Assembly: GCF_901411515.1 (NCBI RefSeq)
Contig: NZ_CABDUX010000001.1
Coordinates: forward strand, 1,901,502 to 1,965,501
Direction of reading: 5' to 3'
Length of the DNA: 64,000 nucleotides
Origin: Raoultibacter phocaeensis
GTDB taxonomy: Bacteria > Actinomycetota > Coriobacteriia > Coriobacteriales > Eggerthellaceae
A program made the translations under genes and the position numbers. Position 1 is the first letter of the stretch, and each line of letters opens with the position of its first letter. Below the pieces are notes generated by a model that saw only the letters and a list, made by a program, of their open reading frames with translations, had not been told where the DNA came from and made no database searches. Below are positions 25,669-34,796 of the stretch, one piece after another.

Positions 25669-26679
25669 GTGAGTATCGAAAAGGAAAACGCGTACGCGGC
25701 GGGGTATTCGGCGGGCAGATCGTCGCGGGGCCGTGATGCGGTGAACTCCCCGCAGCGAAGATCCCGGTTTCGCGTAGTTCCCGAGGCGAGTACCGAGGTG
25801 GTTGGAGAGCGCGCCTCGAGTTCGGGTGTGATCTTGTTTTCGGCAGTGGTCTTCCTTCTTGCCTTTGGCCTGGTTTTGGCGGCGGCTTGGGCGTTGACGG
25901 GCGAAATCGGAGTGATCGCGCTTCTCCTCGCTCTGGTTGTCTCACTCGCTGTGATGTCGTCGGTCCACATCGCCCAGCAGTGGGAAAAGGTCGTTGTGCT
26001 TCGCTTCGGCGAGTTCAACCGCGTTTCGGGGCCGGGGCTTTTCTGGACCATACCGGTTGTCGAGCAGAACACCATGCGTGTTGACGGGCGCGTGCGGGCC
26101 ACTTCCTTCGGAGCGGAAGAGACGCTAACCGCCGATCTAGTTCCCCTCGACGTGAACGCCGTTCTGTTCTGGATGGTGTGGGATGCGAAGGCGGCCTGTA
26201 CGGAGGTGGGCGATTTCACGAGAACCGTTGAACTGGCTGCCCAGACGGCGCTGCGTGACGCGATCGGGCGGGCGGGGGTCGCCGAGGTTGCGATCCGCCG
26301 CGAGCAGCTCGATCGGGAGCTCAAGCGCATCCTCGAAGAGAAGGTGGCGCCCTGGGGCATCACGATCCTTTCGGTCGAGGTTCGCGATATCCTGCTGCCC
26401 AAGGAGCTGCAGGAGGTCATGTCGCTCGAGGCGCAGGCGGAGCAGCGCAAGAAGGCGCGTATCATCCTGATGGAGGCCGAGCAGGACATCTGCGAGATGA
26501 TGAGCGACATGGGCGATTCCTACTCCAAAAACGATGCCGCGCTCAGGCTGCGCGCAATGCATCTGCTCTACGAAAGCGTTCGGGAGACAGGGGGAACCGT
26601 GGTGGTTCCGAGCTCGTTCTCGGAGGGTTTCGGCGACGTGCTTCCCGACAGCGTCAAGGATTCGATTGCCGGTGCGTAA
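25669..26679 (+). CDS. SPFH/band 7 (slipin-like) membrane protein, control cassette 2
   Basis: A 336-residue slipin relative. It has a longer polar N-terminus than the others (about 48 residues), a hydrophobic hairpin at about 52-100, the signature WEKVVVLRFGEFNRVSGPG near 105-123, and a Lys/Glu-rich helical region after 235. It ends with VPSSFSEGF and a short acidic tail. The GTG start lies six bases after the gntR stop, with AGGAT upstream. Confidence 0.86.
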   Translation: MSIEKENAYAAGYSAGRSSRGRDAVNSPQRRSRFRVVPEASTEVVGERASSSGVILFSAVVFLLAFGLVLAAAWALTGEIGVIALLLALVVSLAVMSSVHIAQQWEKVVVLRFGEFNRVSGPGLFWTIPVVEQNTMRVDGRVRATSFGAEETLTADLVPLDVNAVLFWMVWDAKAACTEVGDFTRTVELAAQTALRDAIGRAGVAEVAIRREQLDRELKRILEEKVAPWGITILSVEVRDILLPKELQEVMSLEAQAEQRKKARIILMEAEQDICEMMSDMGDSYSKNDAALRLRAMHLLYESVRETGGTVVVPSSFSEGFGDVLPDSVKDSIAGA

Positions 26680-26747
26680 GCGTGATTCACGCTAGGAATC
26701 GACTGACCCCGCTCGACACGGGTATTCTTAGATATATATTATTCATA

Positions 26748-26841
26748 AAATAGAATAAAACTTGGAAAATAATCATATGACAATTCTTGATTGTCATATG
26801 ATTATTTCGTATAGTGCGTGATAGACGGATTTGGCCAATTC
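26748..26841 (+). promoter_or_regulatory. promoter and dyad operator of molybdoenzyme operon 2
   Basis: In order: AAATAGAATAA 26748-26758; a perfect inverted repeat of 16-base arms, AATAATCATATGACAA 26768-26783 and its complement 26791-26806; the -35 TTGATT 26787-26792 inside it; a 17-base spacer; the -10 TATAGT 26810-26815; then GGATTTGGCCAATTC 26827-26841 at about the transcription start. A protein on the dyad would cover the -35 and spacer. The same order of parts recurs before operons 3 and 4. Confidence 0.75.
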
Positions 26842-26947
26842 CGACACGGGACGATGGGGATCTACGGAATTGCGCCCGCACAGTGAAATCGCGATCACGT
26901 GCGGCGGGCAGATCGATAGATATCCTGCCAAAGCTTTAGGAGGAGAA

Positions 26948-29377
26948 ATGCCAGAAGCTAACAGCTCGCACAGCGGGCTTACGCGCAGAAATTTCTTGAA
27001 GGCCTCCGGCGCTGCTGCGGGGGTGCTGGGACTTGCAGGTGCTGCAAGCATGACAACGGCTGAGGGATGGCTTGCACCCGCGAAGGCTCTCGCCGAGCCG
27101 GAAGAGAGGGTGGCGCACCTCTGCCACCAGTTCCACTGTTTGACAGGGTGCAACCTCAAGTGCACGATTCGCGACGAGCGCGTGTCTCTTATCGAACCGA
27201 GCGACCTTGTCGACGAGGGCCATCGCACCGTATGCCTGCGCGGCATCAACGAGATCGAGCACATATACTCGACAGACCGGCTGCAGACGCCGCTGAAACG
27301 AGTCGGCGAGCGGGGCGAAGGCAAATTCGAAGCGATTTCTTGGGATGAGGCGATCGATGCGGTCGCAAAGGCCGTCAACGATTCGTGGGACAAGTACGGA
27401 AAGGATTCCGTATTCGTTCGCAAATCGACCGAGGCTTCGATCGGTTTTGATTTCATCGGCCAGCTGCTCTTGGCCGACCAAGGAGGCAACTGGGGCCTCG
27501 ACCGCGGTCAGCCGAACGGGCAAACGCCGGCTTTCGGTGCGTTCAGCTACTGTCCGTCCCGTTCCATCTGGGAGTTCTCCGACGCGGCGACCATCATCGA
27601 AGTCGGGCATAACCCGCTCGAGAGTGGAATCGTCTGGTCGCGTGCCCTGATGGACGCAAAGGAGGCGGGCACCTATATCGTCGCACTCGATCCGCGTTTC
27701 AGCGGTACGGCATCTAAGGCCGATCTGTGGTTGCCCGTTCTTCCCGGCACCGATGCGGCGGTCATACAAGGCATGATCCGCGCAATCGTCGACAACGAGT
27801 GGTACGACGAGGAATTCATGCGCGCGAACACGTCGCTTTCGTTTTTGGTCGACCGAAAGACCGGCAAGAGCTATCGCAGCGACGAGGTGCTGTGCCCCAA
27901 TCCGACGGTGGTGACAGCCGAGGAAACGGGTGCGCCGTACGTGTGGGATCAGGTGAGCGATTCGCCCCAACTCTACGATGCCGAGGGCGTCGAACCTGCT
28001 CTCGAAGGTACGTGGAAGGTGGGCGGCAAAGAGTTCGCCACCGAGTTCACGCTCATGAAAGAGTGGATTTCCGATTATTCGATCGAGTGGGCCGCTGAAA
28101 CGTCGGGAATCGATCAGGCTACGATCGTCGAGCTTGCCGACCGCTACGCGAATAACGGCCCTGCGATCATTGACTATGGTTTGGGCGGACCCGACAAGTA
28201 TACGAACGCCGACGTGCTCGGGCATTCCATGTCGATCCTCACCGCGATAACCGGCAACTACGGTCGCAAAGGCTCGGGCTTCGGTTTCTACGGCGGTGTG
28301 GGGTCGGACAATCCTGCTGCAACGATGAATCCCTGGGTTCTTCCCGAGAAATACCACTACAACGACTCCGGCATAGCCATGTACGAGATGCCGTATGTGG
28401 AAAACAACATCCATTGCGCGATCACCTTCGGCGATGCGTTCACGCTCGAAGCGGCAAGCGCCAACGATATGCTCGAATGGGTGAAGGGCCTCGACTTCTT
28501 CGCCATTATCGACATCTACCATTCATCGGCTGTCGATTACGCCGATATCGTGCTGCCTGCGTGCACGAAGTTCGAGTGCGAGGAAGACGTCAAGCAATTG
28601 CGCGACAGCTTCGGCTACGTCATGCTCGCGAACGGCATGATAGATCCGCTGTTCGAGTCGAAAAGCGACTTGCAGATTGAGCGGCTGCTCGCTGCCAAAT
28701 GGGGCCTTGAGGATCTTCTGCCGAAAACGTACGAAGAGCTGGCAAGGTTCTCCCTCGAGGGCGTCGACAAACTCGACCCGAACATGAAGGGCATCACCTA
28801 CGACGCGCTGCTCAAGAACGGCGGCTGCATGCCGATAGCGGGAACGGGTGACGATTGGCGTCCCGACGGACACGCCGACCAGGTGTACAATACGCCTTCG
28901 ACGAAGATCGAGCTCTACTACGAATACCTATTGGATCAGGGCCATCAGTTCCCGGTGTACGAAGATGCGAACGAGGCGTACGAGAAGAACCCGCTTAAGG
29001 AAACCTACCCCCTCTACTTCATGCAGGGCAAATCGCGCTACCGTATCCACGCGTACTACAGCGCATCCCAGTGGTTCCAGGAGGATTACGGCCCTTGCGT
29101 CAACATCTTCCCGTCCGACGCGGAAGCGCGCGGCATCAAGACCGGTGACGATGTGAAGGTGTACAACGATCGAGGATCGTTCGTTTGCACGGCGCTTGTG
29201 AATCCCGGCTTGCAGCCTGGCGTGCTGTTCATGGCCGAGACGACCTATACGAAATACTACAAAGAGGGCTTCTTGCAGAACGTGACGAATCCGGCGCGCA
29301 ACGAGCGATGCTACGCGATGTACCACGGTCCCCAGATACCCTACAACGATACCCTCGTCCAAATCGAAAAGGCTTAG
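26948..29377 (+). CDS. Tat-exported molybdopterin oxidoreductase, catalytic subunit, operon 2
   Basis: An 809-residue DMSO reductase superfamily enzyme, paralogous to operon 1. The Tat motif is TRRNFLK (residues 12-18). The proximal 4Fe-4S cluster uses Cys from Cys59, 64, 68, 72 and 96. The segment corresponding to the Mo ligand region contains Thr193 (GQTPAFG) with no obvious Ser, Cys or Asp at the aligned place, so the ligand is uncertain. AGGAGGAGAA sits directly upstream of the ATG at 26948; the open frame begins further upstream but that part is the untranslated leader. Partner genes follow at once. Confidence 0.92.
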   Translation: MPEANSSHSGLTRRNFLKASGAAAGVLGLAGAASMTTAEGWLAPAKALAEPEERVAHLCHQFHCLTGCNLKCTIRDERVSLIEPSDLVDEGHRTVCLRGINEIEHIYSTDRLQTPLKRVGERGEGKFEAISWDEAIDAVAKAVNDSWDKYGKDSVFVRKSTEASIGFDFIGQLLLADQGGNWGLDRGQPNGQTPAFGAFSYCPSRSIWEFSDAATIIEVGHNPLESGIVWSRALMDAKEAGTYIVALDPRFSGTASKADLWLPVLPGTDAAVIQGMIRAIVDNEWYDEEFMRANTSLSFLVDRKTGKSYRSDEVLCPNPTVVTAEETGAPYVWDQVSDSPQLYDAEGVEPALEGTWKVGGKEFATEFTLMKEWISDYSIEWAAETSGIDQATIVELADRYANNGPAIIDYGLGGPDKYTNADVLGHSMSILTAITGNYGRKGSGFGFYGGVGSDNPAATMNPWVLPEKYHYNDSGIAMYEMPYVENNIHCAITFGDAFTLEAASANDMLEWVKGLDFFAIIDIYHSSAVDYADIVLPACTKFECEEDVKQLRDSFGYVMLANGMIDPLFESKSDLQIERLLAAKWGLEDLLPKTYEELARFSLEGVDKLDPNMKGITYDALLKNGGCMPIAGTGDDWRPDGHADQVYNTPSTKIELYYEYLLDQGHQFPVYEDANEAYEKNPLKETYPLYFMQGKSRYRIHAYYSASQWFQEDYGPCVNIFPSDAEARGIKTGDDVKVYNDRGSFVCTALVNPGLQPGVLFMAETTYTKYYKEGFLQNVTNPARNERCYAMYHGPQIPYNDTLVQIEKA

Positions 29378-29387
29378 GTGGTGCGAA

Positions 29388-30005
29388 ATGACTAAGCTTG
29401 GAATAGCCATCAATGAAACCCGCTGCATCGGCTGCCAAACGTGCGCCTACGCATGCAAAATGCAAAACAGCGTTCCTTCGGGCATGCGCTGGAACCGCGT
29501 CATAACGGATGGCTGCGATGTGATCGACGGGGCCCAGGGAGAATTCCCGAACCTTTCCCGTACTTATCTTCCCGTTGCCTGCCAGCACTGCGAAAACCCC
29601 GCGTGCCAGAAAGTGTGTCCGACGGGTGCCACGTACAAAGACGACAAAGGCCGTGTCGAGATCGACTACGACAAGTGCATCGGCTGCCGCATGTGCATGG
29701 CGGCGTGCCCGTACAACGCACGCGTATTCAATTGGAACGAGCCGAGCCGCAGTCCCGATTTCGTGTACGGAGACAAAGAAGTGCCCGTGAGACCCAAGGG
29801 CGTCGTGGAGAAGTGCACGCTCTGCAAGGAGCGTACCGATCGCGGCGAGGATCCCATGTGCGTTGCGTGCTGCCCGACGAGGGCGCGTGTATTCGGCGAT
29901 CTCGACGATCCCGATAGCGAAATCTCGCGGATCGTACGCGAGCGAAACGCGGACGTGCTGCTCGAGGAGCAGGGTACCCGTCCCCAAGTCCACTACTTCA
30001 GATAA
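29388..30005 (+). CDS. DmsB-like 4Fe-4S ferredoxin subunit, operon 2
   Basis: A 205-residue protein with four 4Fe-4S cluster motifs: CIGCQTC near residue 14, CQHCENPACQKVCP near 64, CIGCRMCMAACP near 96, and CTLCKERTDRG with CVACCP near 140-158. It links the catalytic subunit to the NrfD-like anchor. AGGTGG lies just before the ATG, which starts ten bases after the catalytic stop codon. Confidence 0.94.
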   Translation: MTKLGIAINETRCIGCQTCAYACKMQNSVPSGMRWNRVITDGCDVIDGAQGEFPNLSRTYLPVACQHCENPACQKVCPTGATYKDDKGRVEIDYDKCIGCRMCMAACPYNARVFNWNEPSRSPDFVYGDKEVPVRPKGVVEKCTLCKERTDRGEDPMCVACCPTRARVFGDLDDPDSEISRIVRERNADVLLEEQGTRPQVHYFR

Positions 30006-30017
30006 GGGGTGCGCGCA

Positions 30018-31238
30018 ATGCAAACTTCAGTGAAATTCAAAGCTGCTGCGGGCGTGCTCGCAGTTCTGACGGCGGCGGGCATCGCCGCGTGGATCTACCA
30101 GCTCGTGGGCGGCCTCGGCGTCACCGGCATGAACAACGGCACCTCCTGGGGCCTCTACATCACCTGCTTCATGTTCTTCGTCGGGCTTTCCGCAGGCGGG
30201 CTCATCGTGGCCTCGTCGGCGAGCGTATTCCACGTCAAGGAATACAAGAAGGTGGCGCTTCCCGCCGTTATCCTCTCGACCGTGTGCATCTGTTTGGCCG
30301 GCATGTTCGTGCTCATCGACCTCGGCAGCATTCAGAGGGTGTGGCAGATCATCGTATCGCCCAATCCGACCTCGCCTTTGTTCTGGGACATCTGCGTGAT
30401 CACGCTGTACCTCGCCATCAATGTCGTGTATCTGGTGTTCATGATGTCGAAGAAGCCCGGTGCCGAGAACCGCGTGGCCATCGTGTCCCGCTTCGCGCTG
30501 CCGGTCGCCATCCTCGTCCACAGCGTGACCGCTTGGATATTCGGGCTCGAACTGGCTCGCGAAGGTTGGTACTCGGCCATCATGGCTCCTTTGTTCGTCG
30601 TATCCGCCATGGACTCCGGCTTGGCGTTGCTGCTGCTCTCCCTCATGGGGTTGAATAAATCGGGTCTGTTCAAGACCGATAAGAAGCTACTCTCCAACCT
30701 TGCGGGGCTGCTCGCCGTCTGCATCGCCATCGACGGTTTCCTCATCGGATGCGAAGTTCTGACCATGGCGTACCCCGGGGCTGCGGGAGCGGAGACGCTC
30801 GCGATCATGGCTACGGGGGCAACCGCTCCGTTTTTCTGGTTCGAAATCATCGTGGGCATCCTGATCCCGTTCGCCATTCTCGTGTTCGCGAAAAACCGGG
30901 CTCGCATGGGGCTCGTCGCCGCGGCGAGCGTCTGCGTGGTCGTCGGCGTGTTCTGCAAGCGCTTGTGGCTCTTGCTCACCTCGTTTGCTGAGTTCAACGT
31001 TGCCGGTGCCCCCGGAATCATCGGCGGATCGTCGTCTGCTGCCCATGCTGCGGGAAGCGAAGCGTGGGCGCTTGCAAGCGCGTATGCGCCGACATGGGTC
31101 GAGATCGTCGTTGCCGTCGGCGTGGTATCACTCGGCGTGCTCGCGTTCATGATCCTCTGCAAGAGGCTGCTACCCGGAAATCGTACCGCTTCGGATGCCG
31201 AGACGTCCGAATGCGGGCCAGTGGGCGAAGCCGTTTAG
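30018..31238 (+). CDS. NrfD-like quinol-oxidising membrane subunit, operon 2
   Basis: A 406-residue, roughly ten-helix membrane anchor close to the operon 1 protein. Bases 30147-30220 match 15579-15652 in operon 1 exactly, including silent positions. ATG 30018 is favoured over GTG 30009 because AAGGGGT lies upstream at a normal distance and the operon 1 protein starts at the equivalent point. It is followed by a hairpin and then torD. Confidence 0.92.
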   Translation: MQTSVKFKAAAGVLAVLTAAGIAAWIYQLVGGLGVTGMNNGTSWGLYITCFMFFVGLSAGGLIVASSASVFHVKEYKKVALPAVILSTVCICLAGMFVLIDLGSIQRVWQIIVSPNPTSPLFWDICVITLYLAINVVYLVFMMSKKPGAENRVAIVSRFALPVAILVHSVTAWIFGLELAREGWYSAIMAPLFVVSAMDSGLALLLLSLMGLNKSGLFKTDKKLLSNLAGLLAVCIAIDGFLIGCEVLTMAYPGAAGAETLAIMATGATAPFFWFEIIVGILIPFAILVFAKNRARMGLVAAASVCVVVGVFCKRLWLLLTSFAEFNVAGAPGIIGGSSSAAHAAGSEAWALASAYAPTWVEIVVAVGVVSLGVLAFMILCKRLLPGNRTASDAETSECGPVGEAV

Positions 31239-31245
31239 GTGCCCC

Positions 31246-31277
31246 AAGCCGCCTGCGCAGCTGTGCGCAGGCGGCTT
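31246..31277 (+). terminator. hairpin between nrfD-like and torD genes, operon 2
   Basis: AAGCCGCCTGCGCA 31246-31259 pairs perfectly with TGCGCAGGCGGCTT 31264-31277 around a four-base loop. This is a very stable stem without a strong U run (TGCGG follows). It has the same position as the hairpins in operons 1, 3 and 4. Confidence 0.72.
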
Positions 31278-31336
31278 TGCGGTGCTACTCGAACGCCGCG
31301 TCGCCCGCCTCGACGCAAATTCCGAAGGAGATTCGC

Positions 31337-31996
31337 ATGTCTGCCACCATCCCTTTAGCCGTTCTAGCCGATGTCTACGGCTTTCTCGGCAATTCGCTGC
31401 TTAAGCCGATGACCCAGACTGCGGCAGTGGGCATCGACCCCACGTTCTGGAAGTCGTTTCCCGGTTTCGGCGACCAATCAGTCGGCGAAGCTGTCGCCGA
31501 GTGCGCGCGCTATGCCGAGCAGGCGGCGGCGCAGGGCGAAGATGCGGTAGAGCGGGCCGCTGTCGAGTATACGCGCCTGTTCGTCGGACCTCCCTCGCCG
31601 GCCGCGGCCCCGTGGGAAACGTTGTACCGATCTGCGGATGCCACGGTTGGGTTCGGCGAGCCGACGTTCGAGATGAAGCGGATCCTGCGGGAAGCCGGGC
31701 TGGAGTTGCAGAACGAGAACCGTCAGTACGAGGATCACATGGGTATCGAGCTTCTGTATCTCTCGACCCGCTGTGCCGCCCTTGCAGGCTCGGTCGGCGG
31801 AGCTGCTGCGGTGGGAGGCGATGAGTTGGACCCATCCGAGCTTTTGGACTTCATCGACCGCCATCCGCTTGCATGGATCGGAGCGTTTCGAGCACGGGTG
31901 GCGCAAGCGTATCCCGATGGGTACTTTGCAGCGTTGCTCGGCTTGGCCGAAAGCGTACTTGCGTGGCATGCCAACGTGCTGCGGAGTAGGGGTTAG
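31337..31996 (+). CDS. TorD-family molybdoenzyme chaperone, operon 2
   Basis: A 219-residue helical chaperone, paralogous to the operon 1 protein. It has the E-D-H-M-G-I-E-L hallmark near residue 134 and the G-P-P-S-P-A-A-A-P-W loop near 93. AAGGAG lies before the ATG. It is expected to guard the operon 2 catalytic subunit's Tat signal and cofactor loading. Confidence 0.9.
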   Translation: MSATIPLAVLADVYGFLGNSLLKPMTQTAAVGIDPTFWKSFPGFGDQSVGEAVAECARYAEQAAAQGEDAVERAAVEYTRLFVGPPSPAAAPWETLYRSADATVGFGEPTFEMKRILREAGLELQNENRQYEDHMGIELLYLSTRCAALAGSVGGAAAVGGDELDPSELLDFIDRHPLAWIGAFRARVAQAYPDGYFAALLGLAESVLAWHANVLRSRG

Positions 31997-32165
31997 GGTA
32001 TCTGCCAGACGCACCGAACCGGCTTTTCCTCATTGCGATTGAGGCATACGATCTCGGCTCTCGATCGCCCAACGACCTGTTTAGAACCGATTCGGAGTAA
32101 GTCCATCTTCCTGCGTGTTTCCGCTGTACAAACCTTTTCTCGTTGTATATGCGCGAGAGCCCTCG

Positions 32166-33869
32166 TCAGGCAACCTCGTCAATCCGGTACAGTCGCATAT
32201 CGCCTTCGCTGAGCACGAGGGTGAATCCGGGCGTGTCCTCGGTGATGGTTTCGATGCCCTCCCATTTGGCGGCTTCGTAGCGCTGATCGGTTGTAGTGGG
32301 GTTGTCTCCCGTGGGCTCGTCGAGCAGGATGAGGTACTTCGCTCGCACCTCACGCACCGCTTGCTGCACCTCCTCGTCGGTTGCGATGTTTGCCAGGCGT
32401 GTGCGGATGACCTCGTTCGTTGCGGCGGGGGAGGGGGTGCTGCCGTTGTCGCCGGTGCGGCGGAACAGCACGGGCAATCCATCGGTTCCGTAACACCAAG
32501 CAGTTCCATCGTTGGGGATGTTTATGACCGTATCGCCCTTTTCGACAAGGGCGGCCGCCTGCTGCACGAAAGCGCGCTCATCGGCGGTGTAGATGTCGTC
32601 CCACGAATAGAGGCTTGCTACCTGATGCCGCATTGCGGGCAATCCGTTTTCTATCGTGCGCTTTCCGAGGCTTATGTGAAAGGGTATCACCTGGCATAGA
32701 ATGAATACGGCTGCGAGCGCCGCTGTTGCGAATGCGGTCTCGCGTCCTTTGAGCTTCGGCAGGCGGGACAGCAGCGAACCGAATAAGCGTATGAGCCAAG
32801 CGAATCCGAGTGCTGCCAAGGGAATGGCGAACAGGGCGTTCATGGCACCGGTGCGATAGTAGTCCGAGTACCAGAATCCTGCGATGATCTGACGCAAGAA
32901 ACCGTCGGCGCATACGTTGCCCAGGTAGATGACAAGCGCGATCACGTATGCCACAGCGAGCCAGAGCCAGCGGCGGTCGCGCAGGGCGGCAATGAGGCCG
33001 AAGAGCACTGCGATAGAGAGGAAAGGCTGGATCCCGCCCCATTTCACATACATGAACGACAGGGCGGACATCATCGCTTCGGGAAACGAGAGCAAGGTAT
33101 CCCAGGTTCCGTAGGTAACCACGCCGCGCAAGGGCGGAGCGAAAAACAGAGCGACCCACAGCGCGCAGGCTCCAGCTGCAAGGCCGACGGCGCAAGCGAT
33201 CTTCTTCGGCGTGATAGAAGCTTGCTTGTCTTGGGGTCCGCGGAAGATACGGCAGAGGGCATAGGAAGCCATCCCGATGACGCAGGTGAACGCACCGTTC
33301 GGTTGACAGAGCGCGATGGAGGCAAGCGCGATGAGCGCTCCTGCGGCGTAGCGCGCCCGCCCGCCTTTCCCATTCGCTTCGACAGCGGATACGAACAACG
33401 CGATGGCAGCAGGGATAAGCGCGAAGGCCGCCAGGTTGGGTAAAAGCTGGCCTTTGGTCAGAAACCCCCAGGGCATGATGGCGAAGCTCGCCGCAAACAG
33501 CGATCCAGCTAACACGACTCCGCGCCGATTCGGGAAGACAGTGCACAGGAGCAGGCATACTCCTAAAGGTAGCACGATTGCGGTGAATGCGAGCGTTGCG
33601 GCGTTGGTGGCGATACCCACGCCCCCGCCGATGCACGACGCGGCTATAGCAACAACGATATGCCAGGCAGAAGGATAATACGAGCCGGTGGTTCCCTGGT
33701 CGAGAAAGGAGCTGCTGTTAAGCGTGGAATAGGTTCCCGAATCCAGGAAGGCGCGGACGATGGACAGGTGCACGGTCGTATCGTCTTTCCGCGCAAAGGA
33801 GTCGGGTCCGTCGATGGCGGTTAGAAATACGAATATGCACACGATGAGCCCCACGCATAGGTAGAGCAT
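32166..33869 (-). CDS. DUF6541-type membrane protein, main part after an apparent frameshift
   Basis: A 567-residue multi-pass membrane protein (about ten helices) with a soluble C-terminal domain of about 150 residues. The sequence near its start, DGPDSFARKDDTTVHLS, has the Asp-Asp-x-x-x-His pattern of glycosyltransferase-C-like membrane enzymes seen in DUF6541 proteins. The frame at 33821-34264 encodes what looks like the missing N-terminal helices, one base out of frame. Treated as one gene, the full protein would be about 700 residues. It may be an inactivated gene, a sequencing error, or two overlapping genes. No pathway can be assigned. Confidence 0.65.
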   Translation of the reverse strand: MLYLCVGLIVCIFVFLTAIDGPDSFARKDDTTVHLSIVRAFLDSGTYSTLNSSSFLDQGTTGSYYPSAWHIVVAIAASCIGGGVGIATNAATLAFTAIVLPLGVCLLLCTVFPNRRGVVLAGSLFAASFAIMPWGFLTKGQLLPNLAAFALIPAAIALFVSAVEANGKGGRARYAAGALIALASIALCQPNGAFTCVIGMASYALCRIFRGPQDKQASITPKKIACAVGLAAGACALWVALFFAPPLRGVVTYGTWDTLLSFPEAMMSALSFMYVKWGGIQPFLSIAVLFGLIAALRDRRWLWLAVAYVIALVIYLGNVCADGFLRQIIAGFWYSDYYRTGAMNALFAIPLAALGFAWLIRLFGSLLSRLPKLKGRETAFATAALAAVFILCQVIPFHISLGKRTIENGLPAMRHQVASLYSWDDIYTADERAFVQQAAALVEKGDTVINIPNDGTAWCYGTDGLPVLFRRTGDNGSTPSPAATNEVIRTRLANIATDEEVQQAVREVRAKYLILLDEPTGDNPTTTDQRYEAAKWEGIETITEDTPGFTLVLSEGDMRLYRIDEVA

Positions 33870-34264
33870 AAGCCTGCCAGGTGAAGCGGCGTGAAAGCAC
33901 CTTTTCGTCTTCGGAGGCAGGTTTGCGTGGCGAGGCGTTTCGGGGGTGGGTTTTCAGGTCGTTTGGCCGGGGGCGTGTTGTTCGCGTGGTCCGGCCCGAG
34001 CGGACGTCTGCGTCGGATGCCGCAGGTCAGTGCGAAGGCGATCAGGGCGAGCGCGCCCGTTGCGGCTGCGAGCACTAATGCATGGCACGATATGTTCGCT
34101 TCGCGGAAGATGACGCCTAAAGCGACCACTAGCGTAAGGGAGAACGCGGGGGCTGCAGCGCAAGCCACGGTGCGCTGTATCGAAAGCGCGCGTCCGATCA
34201 GGTAGCCGGGAATGTACAGCACCGCACAGCAGACGATGACGGCGAAAAACAGCGTGAACCACAT
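33821..34264 (-). CDS. DUF6541-type membrane protein, N-terminal part before the frameshift
   Basis: Codes 147 residues. The first 85 form about three hydrophobic segments with the YIPGYLIGRAL and APAFSLTLVVALGVIF motifs expected at the start of a DUF6541 protein. A polar Pro/Arg-rich loop follows. After GAFTPLHLAGL (ending near 33870) the frame reads a nonsense tail, while the frame one base over continues as a membrane protein at 33869. One missing base near 33868-33872 would explain it. Confidence 0.6.
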   Translation of the reverse strand: MWFTLFFAVIVCCAVLYIPGYLIGRALSIQRTVACAAAPAFSLTLVVALGVIFREANISCHALVLAAATGALALIAFALTCGIRRRRPLGPDHANNTPPAKRPENPPPKRLATQTCLRRRKGAFTPLHLAGLCSTYAWGSSCAYSYF

Positions 34265-34434
34265 GGGAACCCCTCAAGAGCGCACATGCGATGCGCTCGA
34301 CATATCTCGGTTATGACAGACATGATTATAGCGATATTAACCTGTTACGCAATCGACCTGCGATGATCGGTCGGCGAGGAGCTGGGCGATGGGCGAGGAT
34401 TTCGTTGAAGGTGCTCTTTAGATGTGTCGGCGCT

Positions 34435-34465
34435 TTTGCATTACGTAATGCAAAATGGTATAGTG
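34435..34465 (+). promoter_or_regulatory. promoter and operator of the toxin-antitoxin pair
   Basis: A perfect 22-base palindrome, arms TTTTGCATTAC and GTAATGCAAAA, spans 34435-34456. The -35 TTGCAT (34437-34442) lies inside it, and the -10 TATAGT is at 34460-34465 with a 17-base spacer. This is the usual layout for antitoxin autorepression. Confidence 0.8.
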
Positions 34466-34490
34466 AAGGCACTCTTCGAAAGGAGGAGCA

Positions 34491-34796
34491 ATGGGAATGG
34501 CGACCTTGAACGTTCGCATGCCTGAGGACTTGAAACGAAACGGCGATCGCGTGCTCGAACGGGAGGGCGTAAGCGTGTCGGACGCCGTAAGGGGGCTTTA
34601 CCGATATCTCGAGGATGAGCAGAAGGTGCCGGAATGGCTCATCGAAGGCACAGAATCGAAAGATGACGTGTTCGAGCGAAGGAGACGTGCTTTGCGCCAG
34701 CTCGTGGGCATCGTATCGCTCCCCCCGGATTTCGATTTCGACGCCGTTCGTCACGAGCGGTTGATGCGAAAGACCGAACCGGGGGTTCGGGTATGA
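34491..34796 (+). CDS. RelB/DinJ-family antitoxin
   Basis: A 101-residue protein. Residues 3-45 are a ribbon-helix-helix DNA-binding fold (ATLNVRMPEDLKRNGDRVLE, then GVSVSDAVRGLYRYL) typical of RelB/DinJ. The C-terminal part is charged and would wrap the toxin. AGGAGGAGC precedes it; ATG 34491 or 34497 can start. Its stop overlaps the start of the PIN gene by four bases (ATGA), so the two are coupled. Confidence 0.85.
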   Translation: MGMATLNVRMPEDLKRNGDRVLEREGVSVSDAVRGLYRYLEDEQKVPEWLIEGTESKDDVFERRRRALRQLVGIVSLPPDFDFDAVRHERLMRKTEPGVRV

